64,000 bases of DNA from Pseudoxanthomonas sp. YR558 (GTDB lineage: Bacteria; Pseudomonadota; Gammaproteobacteria; Xanthomonadales; Xanthomonadaceae): NCBI RefSeq assembly GCF_900116385.1, contig NZ_FPCI01000001.1, positions 1,674,001 to 1,738,000 of the forward strand, given 5' to 3'. The notes under the pieces were generated by a model. It was not told where the DNA came from, did no database searches, and saw only the letters and a program-made list of their open reading frames with translations. Below are positions 29,805 to 39,393 of this stretch, piece by piece; the first letter of the stretch is position 1; each line of letters begins with the position of its first letter. Position numbers and translations under genes: made by a program.

Positions 29805-30383
29805 TTACTTCTTGGCGTCGGCGGTCGCTTCGGTGGTGATCTTCAGCGTCACGTCGTCGCTGACCATCGGGGCGTACGCGCCCACGCCGAAATCGCTGCG
29901 CTTGACGGTGGCAGTGGCGTCGAAGCCGATCGCCGGCACCTTCTTCATCGGGTGCTCACCGACCTTGTTCAGGGTCACGTCGAGCACGACCGGCTTGGTG
30001 ATGCCCTTGATGGTCAGGTCGCCGGTGACCTTCAGCTTGCCCTCGCCCGCGGCTTCGACCTTGGTGCTCTTGAAGGTGGCGGTGGGGTACTTGGCGGCGT
30101 CGAACCACTTGTCACTGGTCAGGTGGTCGTAGAACTGGTCGGCCAGCGCGCTCAGGCCGGTCAGCGGCAGGGTGACCTGCACGCTCGAGGCGGACACCTT
30201 GTCGGCGTCGTACACCAGGGTGCCGTCGGCCTGGCCGAAGTTGGCGCTCGGGTTCGAGTAGCCGAAGTGGTTCCAGCTGGCCAACACATTGGTGTGGCCT
30301 GGGTCGAGCTTGTAGGTCACCGGTGCAGCGAAGGCGGAACCGGCGAACGCGAACAGGGCGGCAACGAGCAGGGTCTTGCGCAT
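29805..30383 (-). CDS. YceI family periplasmic lipid-binding protein
   Basis: A 192-residue secreted protein. The signal peptide is MRKTLLVAALFAFAGSAFA, cut before APVTYKLDPGHTNV. The rest is a YceI lipocalin-like beta barrel: LDPGHTNVLASWNHFGYSNPSANF, KVTGDLTIKGITKPVVLDV and DFGVGAYAPMVSDDVTLKI are family hallmarks. Members bind polyisoprenoid-type lipids; the physiological ligand here is unknown. GGAG lies 9 nt upstream. It starts 23 bp after the nitroreductase gene on the same strand, so the two likely form an operon closed by the terminator at 29.7 kb. Confidence 0.95.
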   Translation of the reverse strand: MRKTLLVAALFAFAGSAFAAPVTYKLDPGHTNVLASWNHFGYSNPSANFGQADGTLVYDADKVSASSVQVTLPLTGLSALADQFYDHLTSDKWFDAAKYPTATFKSTKVEAAGEGKLKVTGDLTIKGITKPVVLDVTLNKVGEHPMKKVPAIGFDATATVKRSDFGVGAYAPMVSDDVTLKITTEATADAKK

Positions 30384-30406
30384 GGGGAATCTCCAGGGGG
30401 TGGGGG

Positions 30407-30994
30407 TCAGAGGATGCGTGCGGCTTCGTCGAAGCCCAGGCGCGGGGAACGCGGGAAAATGCTGGCCGGGTCGCCATGGCCCAGGTTGACCAGGATGTCG
30501 GACTTGATCGCCGTGCCGGCGAAGAAGGCCTCGTCGACCTTCGCGGCGTTGAAACCGGTCATCGGGCCGGCGTCCAGGCCCAGCGCGCGTGCGGCGACGA
30601 TTAGGTAGGCCGCCTGCAGGCTCGCATTGCGCAGCGCAGGCTTGGTGCGGTTCTCGCGCGGACCGTCGAACCAGGCCTTGGCGTCGGTGTGCGGGAACAG
30701 GAACGGCAGCTTCTCGTGGAAGTCCTCGTCGCGACCGATGATCACGGTAACCGGCGCCGCCATCGTCTTGGCGTAGTTGCCTTCGTCCAGCGCCGGGCCC
30801 AGCTTGGCCTTGGCCTCGGCCGATTTCACGAACACGAAGCGCGCCGGGGTGGTGTTGGCCTGGGTGGGACCGAACTTCAGCAGGTCGTACAACTGCCGCA
30901 GCGTCTCGTCGCTGACCTCGCCACCGAAAGCGTTGTAGGTGCGGGCGGTGCGAAACAATTGGTCCAGCGAAGCGGCGTCGAGAGCTTGGGGCAT
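30407..30994 (-). CDS. Nitroreductase family protein, RutE/malonic semialdehyde reductase-like
   Basis: A 195-residue FMN-dependent oxidoreductase. The sequence [44 protein letters not shown] resembles RutE, which reduces malonic semialdehyde in uracil breakdown. The C-terminal [26 protein letters not shown] also matches that branch. No other rut gene is nearby, so the physiological substrate is unsure. The ATG at 30994 was chosen because homologues open at this point; a long upstream extension in the same frame runs over the divergent gene and is not real. Confidence 0.88.
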   Translation of the reverse strand: MPQALDAASLDQLFRTARTYNAFGGEVSDETLRQLYDLLKFGPTQANTTPARFVFVKSAEAKAKLGPALDEGNYAKTMAAPVTVIIGRDEDFHEKLPFLFPHTDAKAWFDGPRENRTKPALRNASLQAAYLIVAARALGLDAGPMTGFNAAKVDEAFFAGTAIKSDILVNLGHGDPASIFPRSPRLGFDEAARIL

Positions 30995-31114
30995 GGGAAA
31001 CCTGCGGCAGGAAGAAGACGGAGCCCGATGTTCCGGGCCAGCAAATGCGGGGGCAGTGTAGAGTGTCCTGACTATGGCAACATCCAGCCGCCCCGGAACG
31101 GATTGTTTTAACCA

Positions 31115-32083
31115 GTGGAACGAAAACGCCCCGTGACGGCCGATTCGCCCCGCACCTGCACCTTCACCGACGGCCATGCCGGCAACGTGCGCCAGGCGCT
31201 GGCGCTGGCGCGCGCACTGGGGCGGGTGGCGGACGAGATCGTGCTGCTGCCCCGAGCGCCCTGGCGCTGGTTCGCGCCGCGAAGGTTGCCGGGTGCATCG
31301 CAATCGTTCGGACCGGCATTCCAGACTGCATGGAACACGCCCCCCGCGCTCGCCATCGGTTGCGGCCGGCAGGCGGCGCTGGCGACGCGCTTGCTGCGCG
31401 AACGCGGCAGCCGCACCGTCCAGATCCTCGACCCGCGCCTCGACCCGTCGCACTGGGACCTGGTCATCGCGCCGGCCCATGACGGACTTGCCGGACCCAA
31501 CGTGCTGACCCTGCTCGGCAGCCTCAACCCGGTCGACGATGCCTGGCTATCGGATGCCCGCACGGCGTTTCCGTCCTTCGCCGCCCTGCCCTCGCCGCTG
31601 ACCGCGCTGCTGATCGGCGGCGACAGCGCGCACTACGCTTTCGATATCGATGCGTTCGCGCGGCTCACCACCACCCTCGACGACGCGATGGGAGCGGGAA
31701 GTCTGTTGATCACGGCATCGCGCCGGACGCCCGCCGATGTCGCGCAGGCCCTGCGCGCGCGTTACGCATCGCGTGCGGACACCTTGCTGTGGTGCGATCC
31801 GTCCGACGGCCCGAATCCTTATGCAGGCCTGCTGGCCTGCGCCGACCGGATCGTCTGCACGCCAGAGTCGGTCAACATGCTGTCCGAAGCGTGCGCGACG
31901 ACGGTGCCGGTTTATGTGTTCGAGCCGGCACGCGTCAGCGGACGCCCCCGCCTGTTCCTGGATGCCCTGCTGGAACGCGGACGTATCCGCGCATTGACTG
32001 CTGCAATCTCGCCTTTCGATGTCGAGCCGTTACGCGAGACGGCTCGCATTGCCGCCGAGGTACGCGCGCGACTGTCGCTCTGA
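31115..32083 (+). CDS. Mitochondrial fission ELM1-like family protein
   Basis: A 322-residue protein of the ELM1/DUF1022 family, whose plant member acts in mitochondrial fission and whose bacterial role is unresolved; a GT-B glycosyltransferase-like fold has been suggested. Seen here: [21 protein letters not shown] at the start, [12 protein letters not shown] in the middle, and [30 protein letters not shown] near the end. Translation starts at GTG (31115) or at a second GTG six codons later. It is divergent from the nitroreductase and converges with glnE, leaving only 4 bp between stops. Confidence 0.85.
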   Translation: MERKRPVTADSPRTCTFTDGHAGNVRQALALARALGRVADEIVLLPRAPWRWFAPRRLPGASQSFGPAFQTAWNTPPALAIGCGRQAALATRLLRERGSRTVQILDPRLDPSHWDLVIAPAHDGLAGPNVLTLLGSLNPVDDAWLSDARTAFPSFAALPSPLTALLIGGDSAHYAFDIDAFARLTTTLDDAMGAGSLLITASRRTPADVAQALRARYASRADTLLWCDPSDGPNPYAGLLACADRIVCTPESVNMLSEACATTVPVYVFEPARVSGRPRLFLDALLERGRIRALTAAISPFDVEPLRETARIAAEVRARLSL

Positions 32084-32087
32084 TCCG

Positions 32088-34904
32088 TTACGCCGTCGCG
32101 TCGAAGTCCAACCCGTGCGCGGACGTCGTCCGCATCACCAGCTCACGCGCAGCCGCCAGCGCCGCGTTCTCCACCACCAGGCGCGGACGCCGGTCCAGGG
32201 TGCAGGCGAGGCCTTCCGCCACGAAGGTCGCATGCACGGCATCCAGCGCAGCGGCCTGCTCCGGCGACAGCACACCCGCTTCCACCAGTGCGACCAGCAA
32301 GCCGGGCGTATCGCGCGGCCGCTGCAGGCCCGGTCGCCGTCCCGCATCGCGCAGCACCAGGTACTGCAGCAGGAATTCGAGATCGACTAGGCCGCCCGCG
32401 CCCTGCTTGAGATCGAAGCGCGCGGCATCGCTGCGGTCGAGCTCGGTGCGCATGCGCGCGCGCATCTTCACCACCTCGGCGCGCAACGTATCGGCATCAC
32501 GCGGATGGGCCAGCGTTTGGCGGCGGACCTCTTCGAAGGCGTCGCGCAGGGACAGGTCGCCGGCCATCGCGCGGGCACGGACCAGCGCCTGGTGTTCCCA
32601 GGTCCATGCGCGTTCGCGCTGGTATTCGGTGAAGCTCGCCAGCGACGACACCAGCAAGCCTTTCGCGCCGTCGGGGCGCAGGCGCACGTCGACGTCGTAC
32701 AACCGTCCTGCCGCCGTGACCGCGCCGAGCAACGCCACGATCTTCTGCGCGAGGCGCGCGTACCAGCGCCCCGCTTCCAGCGGACGCGCGCCATCGGATT
32801 CCGCGCCCGCCGGGGCGTCGAACAGGAACACCAGATCGAGGTCCGAACCGAAGCCCAGTTCCTCGCCGCCCAGGCTGCCGTAACCGACCACCGCGAAGCG
32901 TCCGTCGGGCACGCGGCCATGCGCGGCCAGCACGTCGCGTGTCGCCACCTGCACCACGACGCGGACCACCTCGTCGGCGAGCCAGGCCAGCTGGCGCACG
33001 CTGTCGCGCGCCGCCTGTCGTCCATCCAGCGCGGCCAGCGCCACGCGGAAACTCAACGCCAGGCGTCGTTCGTTCAAGAGGCGTAGACAGGCTTCCGGAT
33101 CGTCTTCGAGCAATGCCGCTTCGCATTCGGCGCGTAGCTCGGCGCGGTCGGGCATCGGCCCGGCCACGCGCGTGTCCAGCAACTCGTCCAACAACAACGG
33201 GTACTGCGCGAGCCGCTCCGCGAGCAGCGCGCTGCGCGCCAGCACATCGACCAGGCGCGCCAGCGCGCTGGGCTGCTCGTCGAGCAGGGCGAGATAGCTG
33301 GCACGACGCAGGATCGCCTGCAACAAAGGCAATACGCGGCGCAGCGCGGCATCGGGCTGGCGCGAGCGCACGCAGGCGTCGAGCAGCGATGGCACGACGC
33401 GATCGAGCCGTGCGCGGGCAGCATCGGATAGCGCACGCACGCCGCTGGATTGCGCGAACTCACGCAGCGCGTGGTCCGCGCTGCCCGGATCGGCGAACCC
33501 CGATGCCGCGAGCGGCGATGCATCTCCTCCTTCCGGCAATGCACGCCAGTACAACGCCAGCGCGCCCGGCTCGGCATCGCGCTGGCGCGGTGCGAGCAGT
33601 TCCGCGAACTCTGCCGACACGCGTTCGCGCTGCACATCCAAGTCGGCGCGCAGCGCGTCCCAATCCGGATAATCCAACCCGCGCGCGATGCGGTGGCGGT
33701 CCAGCGCCGACTCCGGCAAGGCGTGCGTCTGCGCATCGCGCAGCATCTGCAGGCGATTCTCCAGGCGGCGCAGGAAGCGATAGGCTCCCGCGAGCATCTC
33801 GCCTTCCTCTTCCGATACCTGTCGCGTAGCCACCAGTGCGGGCAAGGCCACGCGCAGGCGCCGTTCGCGCAGCGCTGCTTCGCGCCCGCCACGGATGAGC
33901 TGCAACGCCTGCACGAGGAATTCGATCTCGCGGATGCCGCCCGGGCCGCGCTTGATGTCGTCGGCCAGTTCGCGGCGCGCGACTTCGGCGGCGATGGCCG
34001 CCTTCATCTCGCGCAGGCCATCGAGCGCGGTGTAGTCCAGGTAACGCCGGTAGACGAAGGGGCGCAACGACTCCAGCCACTGCTCCCCTGCCTCGATGTC
34101 CCCAGCCACGGCGCGCGCCTTCAACCAAGCGTAGCGCTCCCAATCGCGGCCCTCGCGCTGGAAGTACTGGTCCATGCCGGCGAATGACAACGCCACGCGC
34201 CCGGCGTTGCCGAACGGCCGAAGGCGCAGGTCGACGCGATGGCAGAAGCCGTCGGCCGTGGGTTCATCGAGCAGTTTCGCCAGGCGCTGGCCCAGCCGCA
34301 TGAAATAGTCCTCTGCAGCGAGCGAACGCGCGCCGTCGGAGTCGCCGCCCTGCGGATAGGCGTAGACCAGGTCGATGTCGGAGGAGAAATTCAGCTCGCC
34401 GCCGCCCAGTTTGCCCAGGCCGAACACCACCAGTCGCTGCGCACTGCCATCGGCGGCACGCACCACGCCGTGGCGTTGCGCGAATTCGACTTCCAGCGCG
34501 TCGAGTGCGGTCTGTAGGCAGACCTCGGCCAAACGCGTGGTGCCCGCCAGCGTGTCGTCCACGGTGTCCAGGCCGTGCACGTCGCGCCACACTAGGCGCG
34601 TGGATTCGGCCGTACGGTAGCGGCGCAGCAGTTCGGGCCACTGCGTCGTGTTGTCCGCGAGCAGCGCGGGTACCGGCCATGGCGCAGCGCCGTCATCGTA
34701 GAGCAGCGTCGCGAGCAGGTCGGGCTGCCGGCGCAATGTTTCCAGCGCGAAATCGCTGGTGGCGATCACGCGCGATACGCGTTCGACCTTGCCAGGATCG
34801 GCCAGCAGCGCATCCGATGAAGTCGACGCGGCGCGCAAGCGCGCCAGGCCGCGTTCGGTCAGTGCATCGCATTCGGCATTGAGGGACAGGGTCGCATCGT
34901 TCAT
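32088..34904 (-). CDS. glnE: Bifunctional glutamine synthetase adenylyltransferase/adenylyl-removing enzyme
   Basis: GlnE adenylylates glutamine synthetase to switch it off in nitrogen plenty and removes AMP on limitation, under PII control. The 938-residue protein has two nucleotidyltransferase domains in tandem. The N-terminal one (adenylyl-removing) shows [22 protein letters not shown]; the C-terminal one (adenylylating) shows [22 protein letters not shown]. Both keep the GGxExxxxSDxDL metal-binding pattern, and both halves also have the following helical domains. The ATG of MNDATLSL is used; an extension 28 codons upstream would run into lipB. It lies 34 bp after lipB with no terminator. 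Confidence 0.97.
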   Translation of the reverse strand: MNDATLSLNAECDALTERGLARLRAASTSSDALLADPGKVERVSRVIATSDFALETLRRQPDLLATLLYDDGAAPWPVPALLADNTTQWPELLRRYRTAESTRLVWRDVHGLDTVDDTLAGTTRLAEVCLQTALDALEVEFAQRHGVVRAADGSAQRLVVFGLGKLGGGELNFSSDIDLVYAYPQGGDSDGARSLAAEDYFMRLGQRLAKLLDEPTADGFCHRVDLRLRPFGNAGRVALSFAGMDQYFQREGRDWERYAWLKARAVAGDIEAGEQWLESLRPFVYRRYLDYTALDGLREMKAAIAAEVARRELADDIKRGPGGIREIEFLVQALQLIRGGREAALRERRLRVALPALVATRQVSEEEGEMLAGAYRFLRRLENRLQMLRDAQTHALPESALDRHRIARGLDYPDWDALRADLDVQRERVSAEFAELLAPRQRDAEPGALALYWRALPEGGDASPLAASGFADPGSADHALREFAQSSGVRALSDAARARLDRVVPSLLDACVRSRQPDAALRRVLPLLQAILRRASYLALLDEQPSALARLVDVLARSALLAERLAQYPLLLDELLDTRVAGPMPDRAELRAECEAALLEDDPEACLRLLNERRLALSFRVALAALDGRQAARDSVRQLAWLADEVVRVVVQVATRDVLAAHGRVPDGRFAVVGYGSLGGEELGFGSDLDLVFLFDAPAGAESDGARPLEAGRWYARLAQKIVALLGAVTAAGRLYDVDVRLRPDGAKGLLVSSLASFTEYQRERAWTWEHQALVRARAMAGDLSLRDAFEEVRRQTLAHPRDADTLRAEVVKMRARMRTELDRSDAARFDLKQGAGGLVDLEFLLQYLVLRDAGRRPGLQRPRDTPGLLVALVEAGVLSPEQAAALDAVHATFVAEGLACTLDRRPRLVVENAALAAARELVMRTTSAHGLDFDATA

Positions 34905-34938
34905 GGCGACCGATTGTGGCACGCGGCCAAGGCCGTCG

Positions 34939-35598
34939 TTATGCGGCCTGCGACAGATCCGGCAGGGCGGTGTCGTGGCGAAGCGCAAGGCCGAACTGGT
35001 CCGCCATGTGCTTCAACAGCACTGGCTTCACCTGGTCCATGCCGTTCGGGCCGCCGAGATCGGCCAGCGAAACCACCTGCAGACCCTGATAGCCGCAGGG
35101 ATTGATGCGGTGGAACGGCTCCAGGTCCATCGCGATGTTGAACGCCAGGCCGTGGAAGGTGCAGCCGCGTCGCACGCGGATGCCCAGCGCGCCGATCTTC
35201 GCACCGGCGACATAGACGCCGGGTGCGCCATCCTTGCGCGCGGCTTCGATGTTCCACTCGGCCAGCGTATCGATCATCGCCTGCTCGATCTTGCAGACGT
35301 AATCGCGCACGCCCACCTTCAAGCGCTTCAGGTCGAACAGCGGATACGCCACGATCTGGCCGGGGCCGTGGTAGGTCACCTGGCCGCCACGATCGACATG
35401 CACCACCGGGATGTCGCCCGGCGCGAGCACGTGCTCGTCCTTGCCGGCCTGGCCCAGGGTGAACACGGGATCGTGCTCGACCAGCCACAGCTCGTCGACG
35501 GTGGCGTCGGTGCGCGCGTCGGTGAAACGCTGCATGGCGCGCCACACCGGTTCGTACGGCTGGCGACCGAGCTCGCGGACGATGCAGGGCGCGCTCAC
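34939..35598 (-). CDS. lipB: Lipoyl(octanoyl) transferase
   Basis: LipB moves octanoyl from acyl-carrier protein to the lipoyl domains of 2-oxoacid dehydrogenases and GcvH. The 219 residues include [21 protein letters not shown], the catalytic Lys region [19 protein letters not shown] and the acyl-thioester Cys in [13 protein letters not shown]. The start chosen is the GTG forming a 4-bp GTGA overlap with ybeD; a GTG three codons earlier is possible. The E. coli order ybeD-lipB is kept, but lipA does not follow: glnE does. Confidence 0.95.
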   Translation of the reverse strand: MSAPCIVRELGRQPYEPVWRAMQRFTDARTDATVDELWLVEHDPVFTLGQAGKDEHVLAPGDIPVVHVDRGGQVTYHGPGQIVAYPLFDLKRLKVGVRDYVCKIEQAMIDTLAEWNIEAARKDGAPGVYVAGAKIGALGIRVRRGCTFHGLAFNIAMDLEPFHRINPCGYQGLQVVSLADLGGPNGMDQVKPVLLKHMADQFGLALRHDTALPDLSQAA

Positions 35599-35873
35599 AG
35601 CGTCCACTTCACTTCCGGATGCTCGCGCAGCGCGTTGTGCGCGGCGTCGTACTGGGCGCGGTCGTCGGCACGGAAGCGGATGCGCACGGACACGTACTTG
35701 CCGTTGCTCGAGTGCTTCCAGCTGATGTCCTCGTGCAGGACCTCCACGCCGGCCGATTCCAGCAGGCGCGGCAGCTCGCTTTCCAGCCCGGTGCCGGCGG
35801 TGCCCATCGCGCTGAGCTCGAAGGTGCCGGGGAACTGGAAGCCGTGTTCGGGGTTGTCGGATTTGATTTCCAT
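35595..35873 (-). CDS. ybeD: YbeD/DUF493 family protein
   Basis: A 92-residue protein opening [24 protein letters not shown], with [16 protein letters not shown] in the middle, both typical of the DUF493 family. Members have an ACT-like ferredoxin fold and are regularly placed before lipB. A regulatory role near lipoate metabolism has been proposed but not shown. The stop overlaps the lipB GTG. The start is 58 bp downstream of the CsgG-like gene's terminator. Confidence 0.92.
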   Translation of the reverse strand: MEIKSDNPEHGFQFPGTFELSAMGTAGTGLESELPRLLESAGVEVLHEDISWKHSSNGKYVSVRIRFRADDRAQYDAAHNALREHPEVKWTL

Positions 35874-35919
35874 GCGGGAATTATTGGGACGCGGGGCCTG
35901 AAAGCCAAGCCGTGGCCCC

Positions 35920-35952
35920 GGAAACGCGAAGGGCCGCCCTGCGGCGGCCCTC
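35920..35952 (-). terminator. Intrinsic terminator of the CsgG-like gene
   Basis: Nine-bp stem AGGGCCGCC/GGCGGCCCT with a 4-nt loop, 20 bp after the stop. The minus-strand tail is TCGCGTTTCC. Confidence 0.7.
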
Positions 35953-35972
35953 CGGCGGACAGCGGTCGCGGT

Positions 35973-36932
35973 TCAGCGCGCCAGCTGCACCAGGCTGGAC
36001 GAGACCCAGCCCTTGTTGCCCAGTTCGTCCTCGACTTCCCACATGACACCCTCCTTGTTGCCGGTGGGGTACAGCATCATGCCGGGGTCGAGGTCGCGCA
36101 CCGCCTTGCCGGTGCCCTTGGGGTTGGCGAACAGCCGGCCCGGCTTGGTCATTTCCACCGCCTGCTGGGCGTTGGATGCCGAGGCGTTGCCGGACACGCC
36201 GCCCAGCTGGGCGACCAGATCGGTGTAGGCCTGCAGGTAGGCCAGCGTGATGACCTGGCCGATCTCGGTGTTGGCGTAGCCGCTGGCGCCGCCGCCGCCC
36301 CAATGGCTGCCGGTGAACAGGCTGCCGCCCGCGCCCCAGCCGATGTCGGTCTTCTTGGCGCTGCCTTCTGCCATGGCGACCTGCTCGGACGAACGCACGT
36401 CGGTGACGGTCAGCACGACGTCGGCGGTCTTCTTCTTGAAGTCCAGCCCACCGACCACGCGGCCGACGTTGCCGCCCACCAGACCGCCCAGCAGGCCGCT
36501 GATGGCGTTGCCGCCGGCGTTGCTGTTCTGCGAGATCAGGTCCGGCACCAGCACGTAGTCCGCGGCGCGGATCTGGCCCTTGCCGATGTTGGAACGGTTG
36601 CGCAGCTCGCCGCTGGAGGCCAGCGCGCGCTCGCTCATCGCCGCATCCATGCCCGCGCCGCGGTCGACGAGGGTGAAGCAGCGCGACTTGTTGACGAACA
36701 CCTTGATCAGCTTGGACGGTGCCGGCAGCTGCTGGCCGCTCCACCAGTTCACGCCGTCCTCGGGCTCGATCACCGAGATCGTGCCCAGCGGCTTGGCGCA
36801 GGTCGGGATTTCCGCCATCTGCTGCTTGCGCTGGTCCTGAGCGCTGGCGCGCTGGGCGAATGCGGGCGTCGCGGCTGCCGCCATCAACAGGCAGGCCGTC
36901 GCCAGTACCGTGTTTCGTGTTCCCCTGTTCAC
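35973..36932 (-). CDS. Secreted CsgG-like protein with C-terminal SH3-like segment
   Basis: A 319-residue exported protein. The signal peptide (NRGTRNTVLATACLLMAAAATPAFA, cut before QRA) is followed by a CsgG/HfaB-like body: SRCFTLVDRGAGMDAAMSERAL, AADYVLVPDLISQ and VLTVTDVRSSEQVAMAEGSA. A Gly-rich hydrophobic segment (GGNAISGLLGGLVGGNVGRVVGG) interrupts it. The C-terminus (PTGNKEGVMWEVEDELGNKGWVSSSLVQL) looks like a bacterial SH3 domain. Start is GTG, supported by AAGGAG 8 nt upstream. CsgG proteins form outer-membrane secretion pores, but related proteins lack curli genes, as here; the role is uncertain. Confidence 0.8.
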   Translation of the reverse strand: MNRGTRNTVLATACLLMAAAATPAFAQRASAQDQRKQQMAEIPTCAKPLGTISVIEPEDGVNWWSGQQLPAPSKLIKVFVNKSRCFTLVDRGAGMDAAMSERALASSGELRNRSNIGKGQIRAADYVLVPDLISQNSNAGGNAISGLLGGLVGGNVGRVVGGLDFKKKTADVVLTVTDVRSSEQVAMAEGSAKKTDIGWGAGGSLFTGSHWGGGGASGYANTEIGQVITLAYLQAYTDLVAQLGGVSGNASASNAQQAVEMTKPGRLFANPKGTGKAVRDLDPGMMLYPTGNKEGVMWEVEDELGNKGWVSSSLVQLAR

Positions 36933-37155
36933 TCGTGCATCTCCTTGAAAAATGGTGATCCGCGTGGCGCGGGTGATTCCGTGGGCCGGGCGGACGACGC
37001 GGGCCGCGTCGCACCTCCCGGACCCGATGATAGGCGATGGTGGCCGTCCTTCCCGATAGGCACGCGAAGAGCGGGATGCGACGGCCATGCGGCGCGCGGC
37101 CACATCGGCCCGCGTTCAGGCGCGATAATTCCGCTCTCCTCCTCAGAGTTCGGCC

Positions 37156-38019
37156 GTGGTCTACCTGCTCATCAGCGTCGCCTGCAGCGTGCTCGTCTCC
37201 GTGCTGCTCAAGCTGATGCAGCGCCGCGGGATCGATACCGCGCAGGGCATCACCTGGAATTACCTGGCCGCCTCGCTGCTGTGCTTCGGCCTGCTGGATC
37301 CGCCGCTGGCGACCCTCCGCCACGCGGGCACGCCGTGGACCGAGCTGGTACTGCTGGCGCTGCTGCTGCCCGGCATCTTCCTGGCGCTGTCGGCGTCCGT
37401 GCGCGCTGCGGGCATCGTGCGCACCGACATCGCACAGCGGATGTCGCTGGTGCTGTCGCTGCTGGCGGCGTTCCTGTGGTTCGGCGAGCAGGCGAATGCG
37501 CTCCGCATCGCCGGCCTCGTGCTGGGCGTGGTGGCGATCGCGTGCCTGGTGGCACGGCCGGAACGCGGCACGCGCGGCGACGGATGGCAGGCCTGGGCGC
37601 TGCCGCTGCTGGTGCTGGTCGGCTACGCGAGCGTGGATGTACTGCTCAAACGCCTGGCCGCGGCCGGCACCCCGTTCGCCGCGTCGCTCCAGGTGGCCTT
37701 CATCGCGGCGTTCGCAGTGATGCTGCTCGTGCAGGGACTGCGCCTGTGGCGTTCGCGGATCGCGCCAACGCGGGCCGCGCTGGGCACGGGCCTGCTGTTG
37801 GGCACGCTGAACTTCGCCAACATCCTGTTCTACGTGAAGGCCCACCGCGCGCTACCGGATCATCCGGCGGTGGTGTTCTCGATGATGAACATCGGCGTGG
37901 TGGTGCTGGGCACCCTGGTGGGCGTGTTCGGTTTCGGCGAGCGGCTCAACCGGCTGAACCTGCTGGCGATCCCGCTGGCCATCATCGCCATCGGGCTGAT
38001 CGCCGCCGGCATCCGCTGA
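37156..38019 (+). CDS. DMT/EamA-family membrane transporter
   Basis: A 287-residue inner-membrane protein with about ten hydrophobic spans. The drug/metabolite transporter pattern is a duplicated five-helix unit; repeated Gly/Ala-rich spans such as LVLGVVAIACLVA and NLLAIPLAIIAIGLIAAGI fit. FGEQANALRIAGLVLG and FGERLNRLNLLAIPL are the matching ends of the two halves, where the WFGE motif is characteristic. The substrate is unknown. Translation begins with GTG. It stands alone, divergent from the CsgG-like gene, and converges with dacA across a shared hairpin. Confidence 0.88.
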   Translation: MVYLLISVACSVLVSVLLKLMQRRGIDTAQGITWNYLAASLLCFGLLDPPLATLRHAGTPWTELVLLALLLPGIFLALSASVRAAGIVRTDIAQRMSLVLSLLAAFLWFGEQANALRIAGLVLGVVAIACLVARPERGTRGDGWQAWALPLLVLVGYASVDVLLKRLAAAGTPFAASLQVAFIAAFAVMLLVQGLRLWRSRIAPTRAALGTGLLLGTLNFANILFYVKAHRALPDHPAVVFSMMNIGVVVLGTLVGVFGFGERLNRLNLLAIPLAIIAIGLIAAGIR

Positions 38020-38055
38020 CGCCAGAAACGAAGAAGCCGGCATGCGCCGGCTTCT
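38020..38055 (-). terminator. Intrinsic terminator of dacA, shared with the convergent DMT gene
   Basis: Ten-bp perfect stem AGAAGCCGGC/GCCGGCTTCT with a 4-nt loop between the two stops. On the minus strand the tail reads TCGTTTCTGG, the better terminator context. On the plus strand the tail CCATC is poor. Confidence 0.75.
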
Positions 38056-38078
38056 CCATCATCATGCGGCGAGACGGA

Positions 38079-39281
38079 TCACTCCGACTCCCACCACATC
38101 CAGAACGCATCCCACAGACGCTTGAAGAAGCCGGCCTCTTCGATGGGAGAGATCGCCACCAGCGGCGACTGCGCAACCACCTTGCCGTCCAGCGTGACCT
38201 TCACCGTGCCGATGGCCTGGCCCTGCGTGATCGGCGCGACCAGCGTCTTGGGCACGTCCATCGTCGGCTTCAGATCGCCGTAGCGGCCACGCGGCACGCT
38301 GACCAGCATCGGCTGGGCGACGCCCAGTTGCACTTCCTTGGTCTGGCCCTTCCACACGCGCTGGCTGGCGATGACCTTGCCGGGCTCGTACAGGCGGTGC
38401 GTCTCGTAGAAGCGGAAGCCCCAGTTGAGCAGCGCCAGGCTGTCGTCGGCGCGCTGCTTCTCGGAGGTGGAACCCATCACCACCGCGACGAGGCGCTGGT
38501 CGCCACGCTTGGCCGAGCTCATCAGGCAGTAGCCGGCGGCCGAGTGGTGGCCGGTCTTGATGCCGTCGACGCTGGCATCGCGCCACAACAGCAGGTTGCG
38601 GTTCGGCTGGGTGATCGTGCCGACCGTGAATTCCTTGATCTTGTTGAAGGCGTACTGCTCGGGATAATCGCGGATGAAGGAGCGGCCCAGCAGCGCGAGG
38701 TCGTACGCGGTCGAGTAATGCTCCGGCGCGGACAGGCCGTGCGCGTTGACGAAGTGCGAGCCCTTCATGCCGATCTGCGCGGCGTAGTTGTTCATCAGCG
38801 AAGCGAAGGCTTCCTGGCTGCCGGCGGCGTGCTCGGCCAGCGCGATGGCGGCGTCGTTGCCCGACTGCACGGCCATGCCCTTTTCCATGTCCAGCAGCGC
38901 AGCGGTCTTGTTGACGGCAAAGCCGCTGTAGCTGCCATCCGTGCCGGCGCCGCCCTCGCGCCAGGCGCGCTCGCTCATCATCACCTGGTCGTCGGGCTTG
39001 ATCTTGCCGTTCTTCTGCTCGGCCGCCAGCACGTACGAGGTCATGACCTTGGTGATGCTGGCCGGCTCGACGCGTTCGTTGTAGTTCTCGCCCGCCAGCA
39101 CCTGGCCGGTGATGTAGTCCACGAGCACCCACGCGGTGGCGGTGGGCTTGGGCGGCGGCGGGATCTCGACAGGCGCGGCGGGCGCGGCAGCGACAGGTGC
39201 CGGGGTCGGCGCGGGGGTCTGGGCAATAGCCAGGCCCATGGCGGTGGTCGCGAGCGCGGCGAGGACGAAACGGAACTTCAT
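38079..39281 (-). CDS. dacA: D-alanyl-D-alanine carboxypeptidase (PBP5/6-type)
   Basis: A 400-residue low-molecular-mass penicillin-binding protein that trims pentapeptide side chains in the periplasm. The signal peptide ends near ATTAMGLAIA (before QTPAP), followed by a Pro/Ala linker. Active-site motifs are SxxK at S75-I-T-K78, SGN at 140-142 and KTG at 242-244. The last residues (FFKRLWDAFWMWWESE) form the amphipathic helix that tethers PBP5 to the inner membrane. The ATG at 39281 is set by the signal peptide; a longer frame upstream runs into rlpA. It closes the elongation cluster. Confidence 0.97.
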   Translation of the reverse strand: MKFRFVLAALATTAMGLAIAQTPAPTPAPVAAAPAAPVEIPPPPKPTATAWVLVDYITGQVLAGENYNERVEPASITKVMTSYVLAAEQKNGKIKPDDQVMMSERAWREGGAGTDGSYSGFAVNKTAALLDMEKGMAVQSGNDAAIALAEHAAGSQEAFASLMNNYAAQIGMKGSHFVNAHGLSAPEHYSTAYDLALLGRSFIRDYPEQYAFNKIKEFTVGTITQPNRNLLLWRDASVDGIKTGHHSAAGYCLMSSAKRGDQRLVAVVMGSTSEKQRADDSLALLNWGFRFYETHRLYEPGKVIASQRVWKGQTKEVQLGVAQPMLVSVPRGRYGDLKPTMDVPKTLVAPITQGQAIGTVKVTLDGKVVAQSPLVAISPIEEAGFFKRLWDAFWMWWESE

Positions 39282-39393
39282 CGGCGGAAAACTCCTGGCA
39301 AGGCCGTGGGCCTGACGATTCAAGGCCGATATTGTAGGGACGCCGGCCCGCCCGTGGGTTGGAAGAACGTAAAAAACCAGCGGTTTCCCGCGA

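Noticed and set aside
36933..37155. Possible RNA gene in the gap before the DMT gene
   Set aside because: No conserved stem-loop set or tRNA-like elements seen. It probably holds only the divergent promoters.
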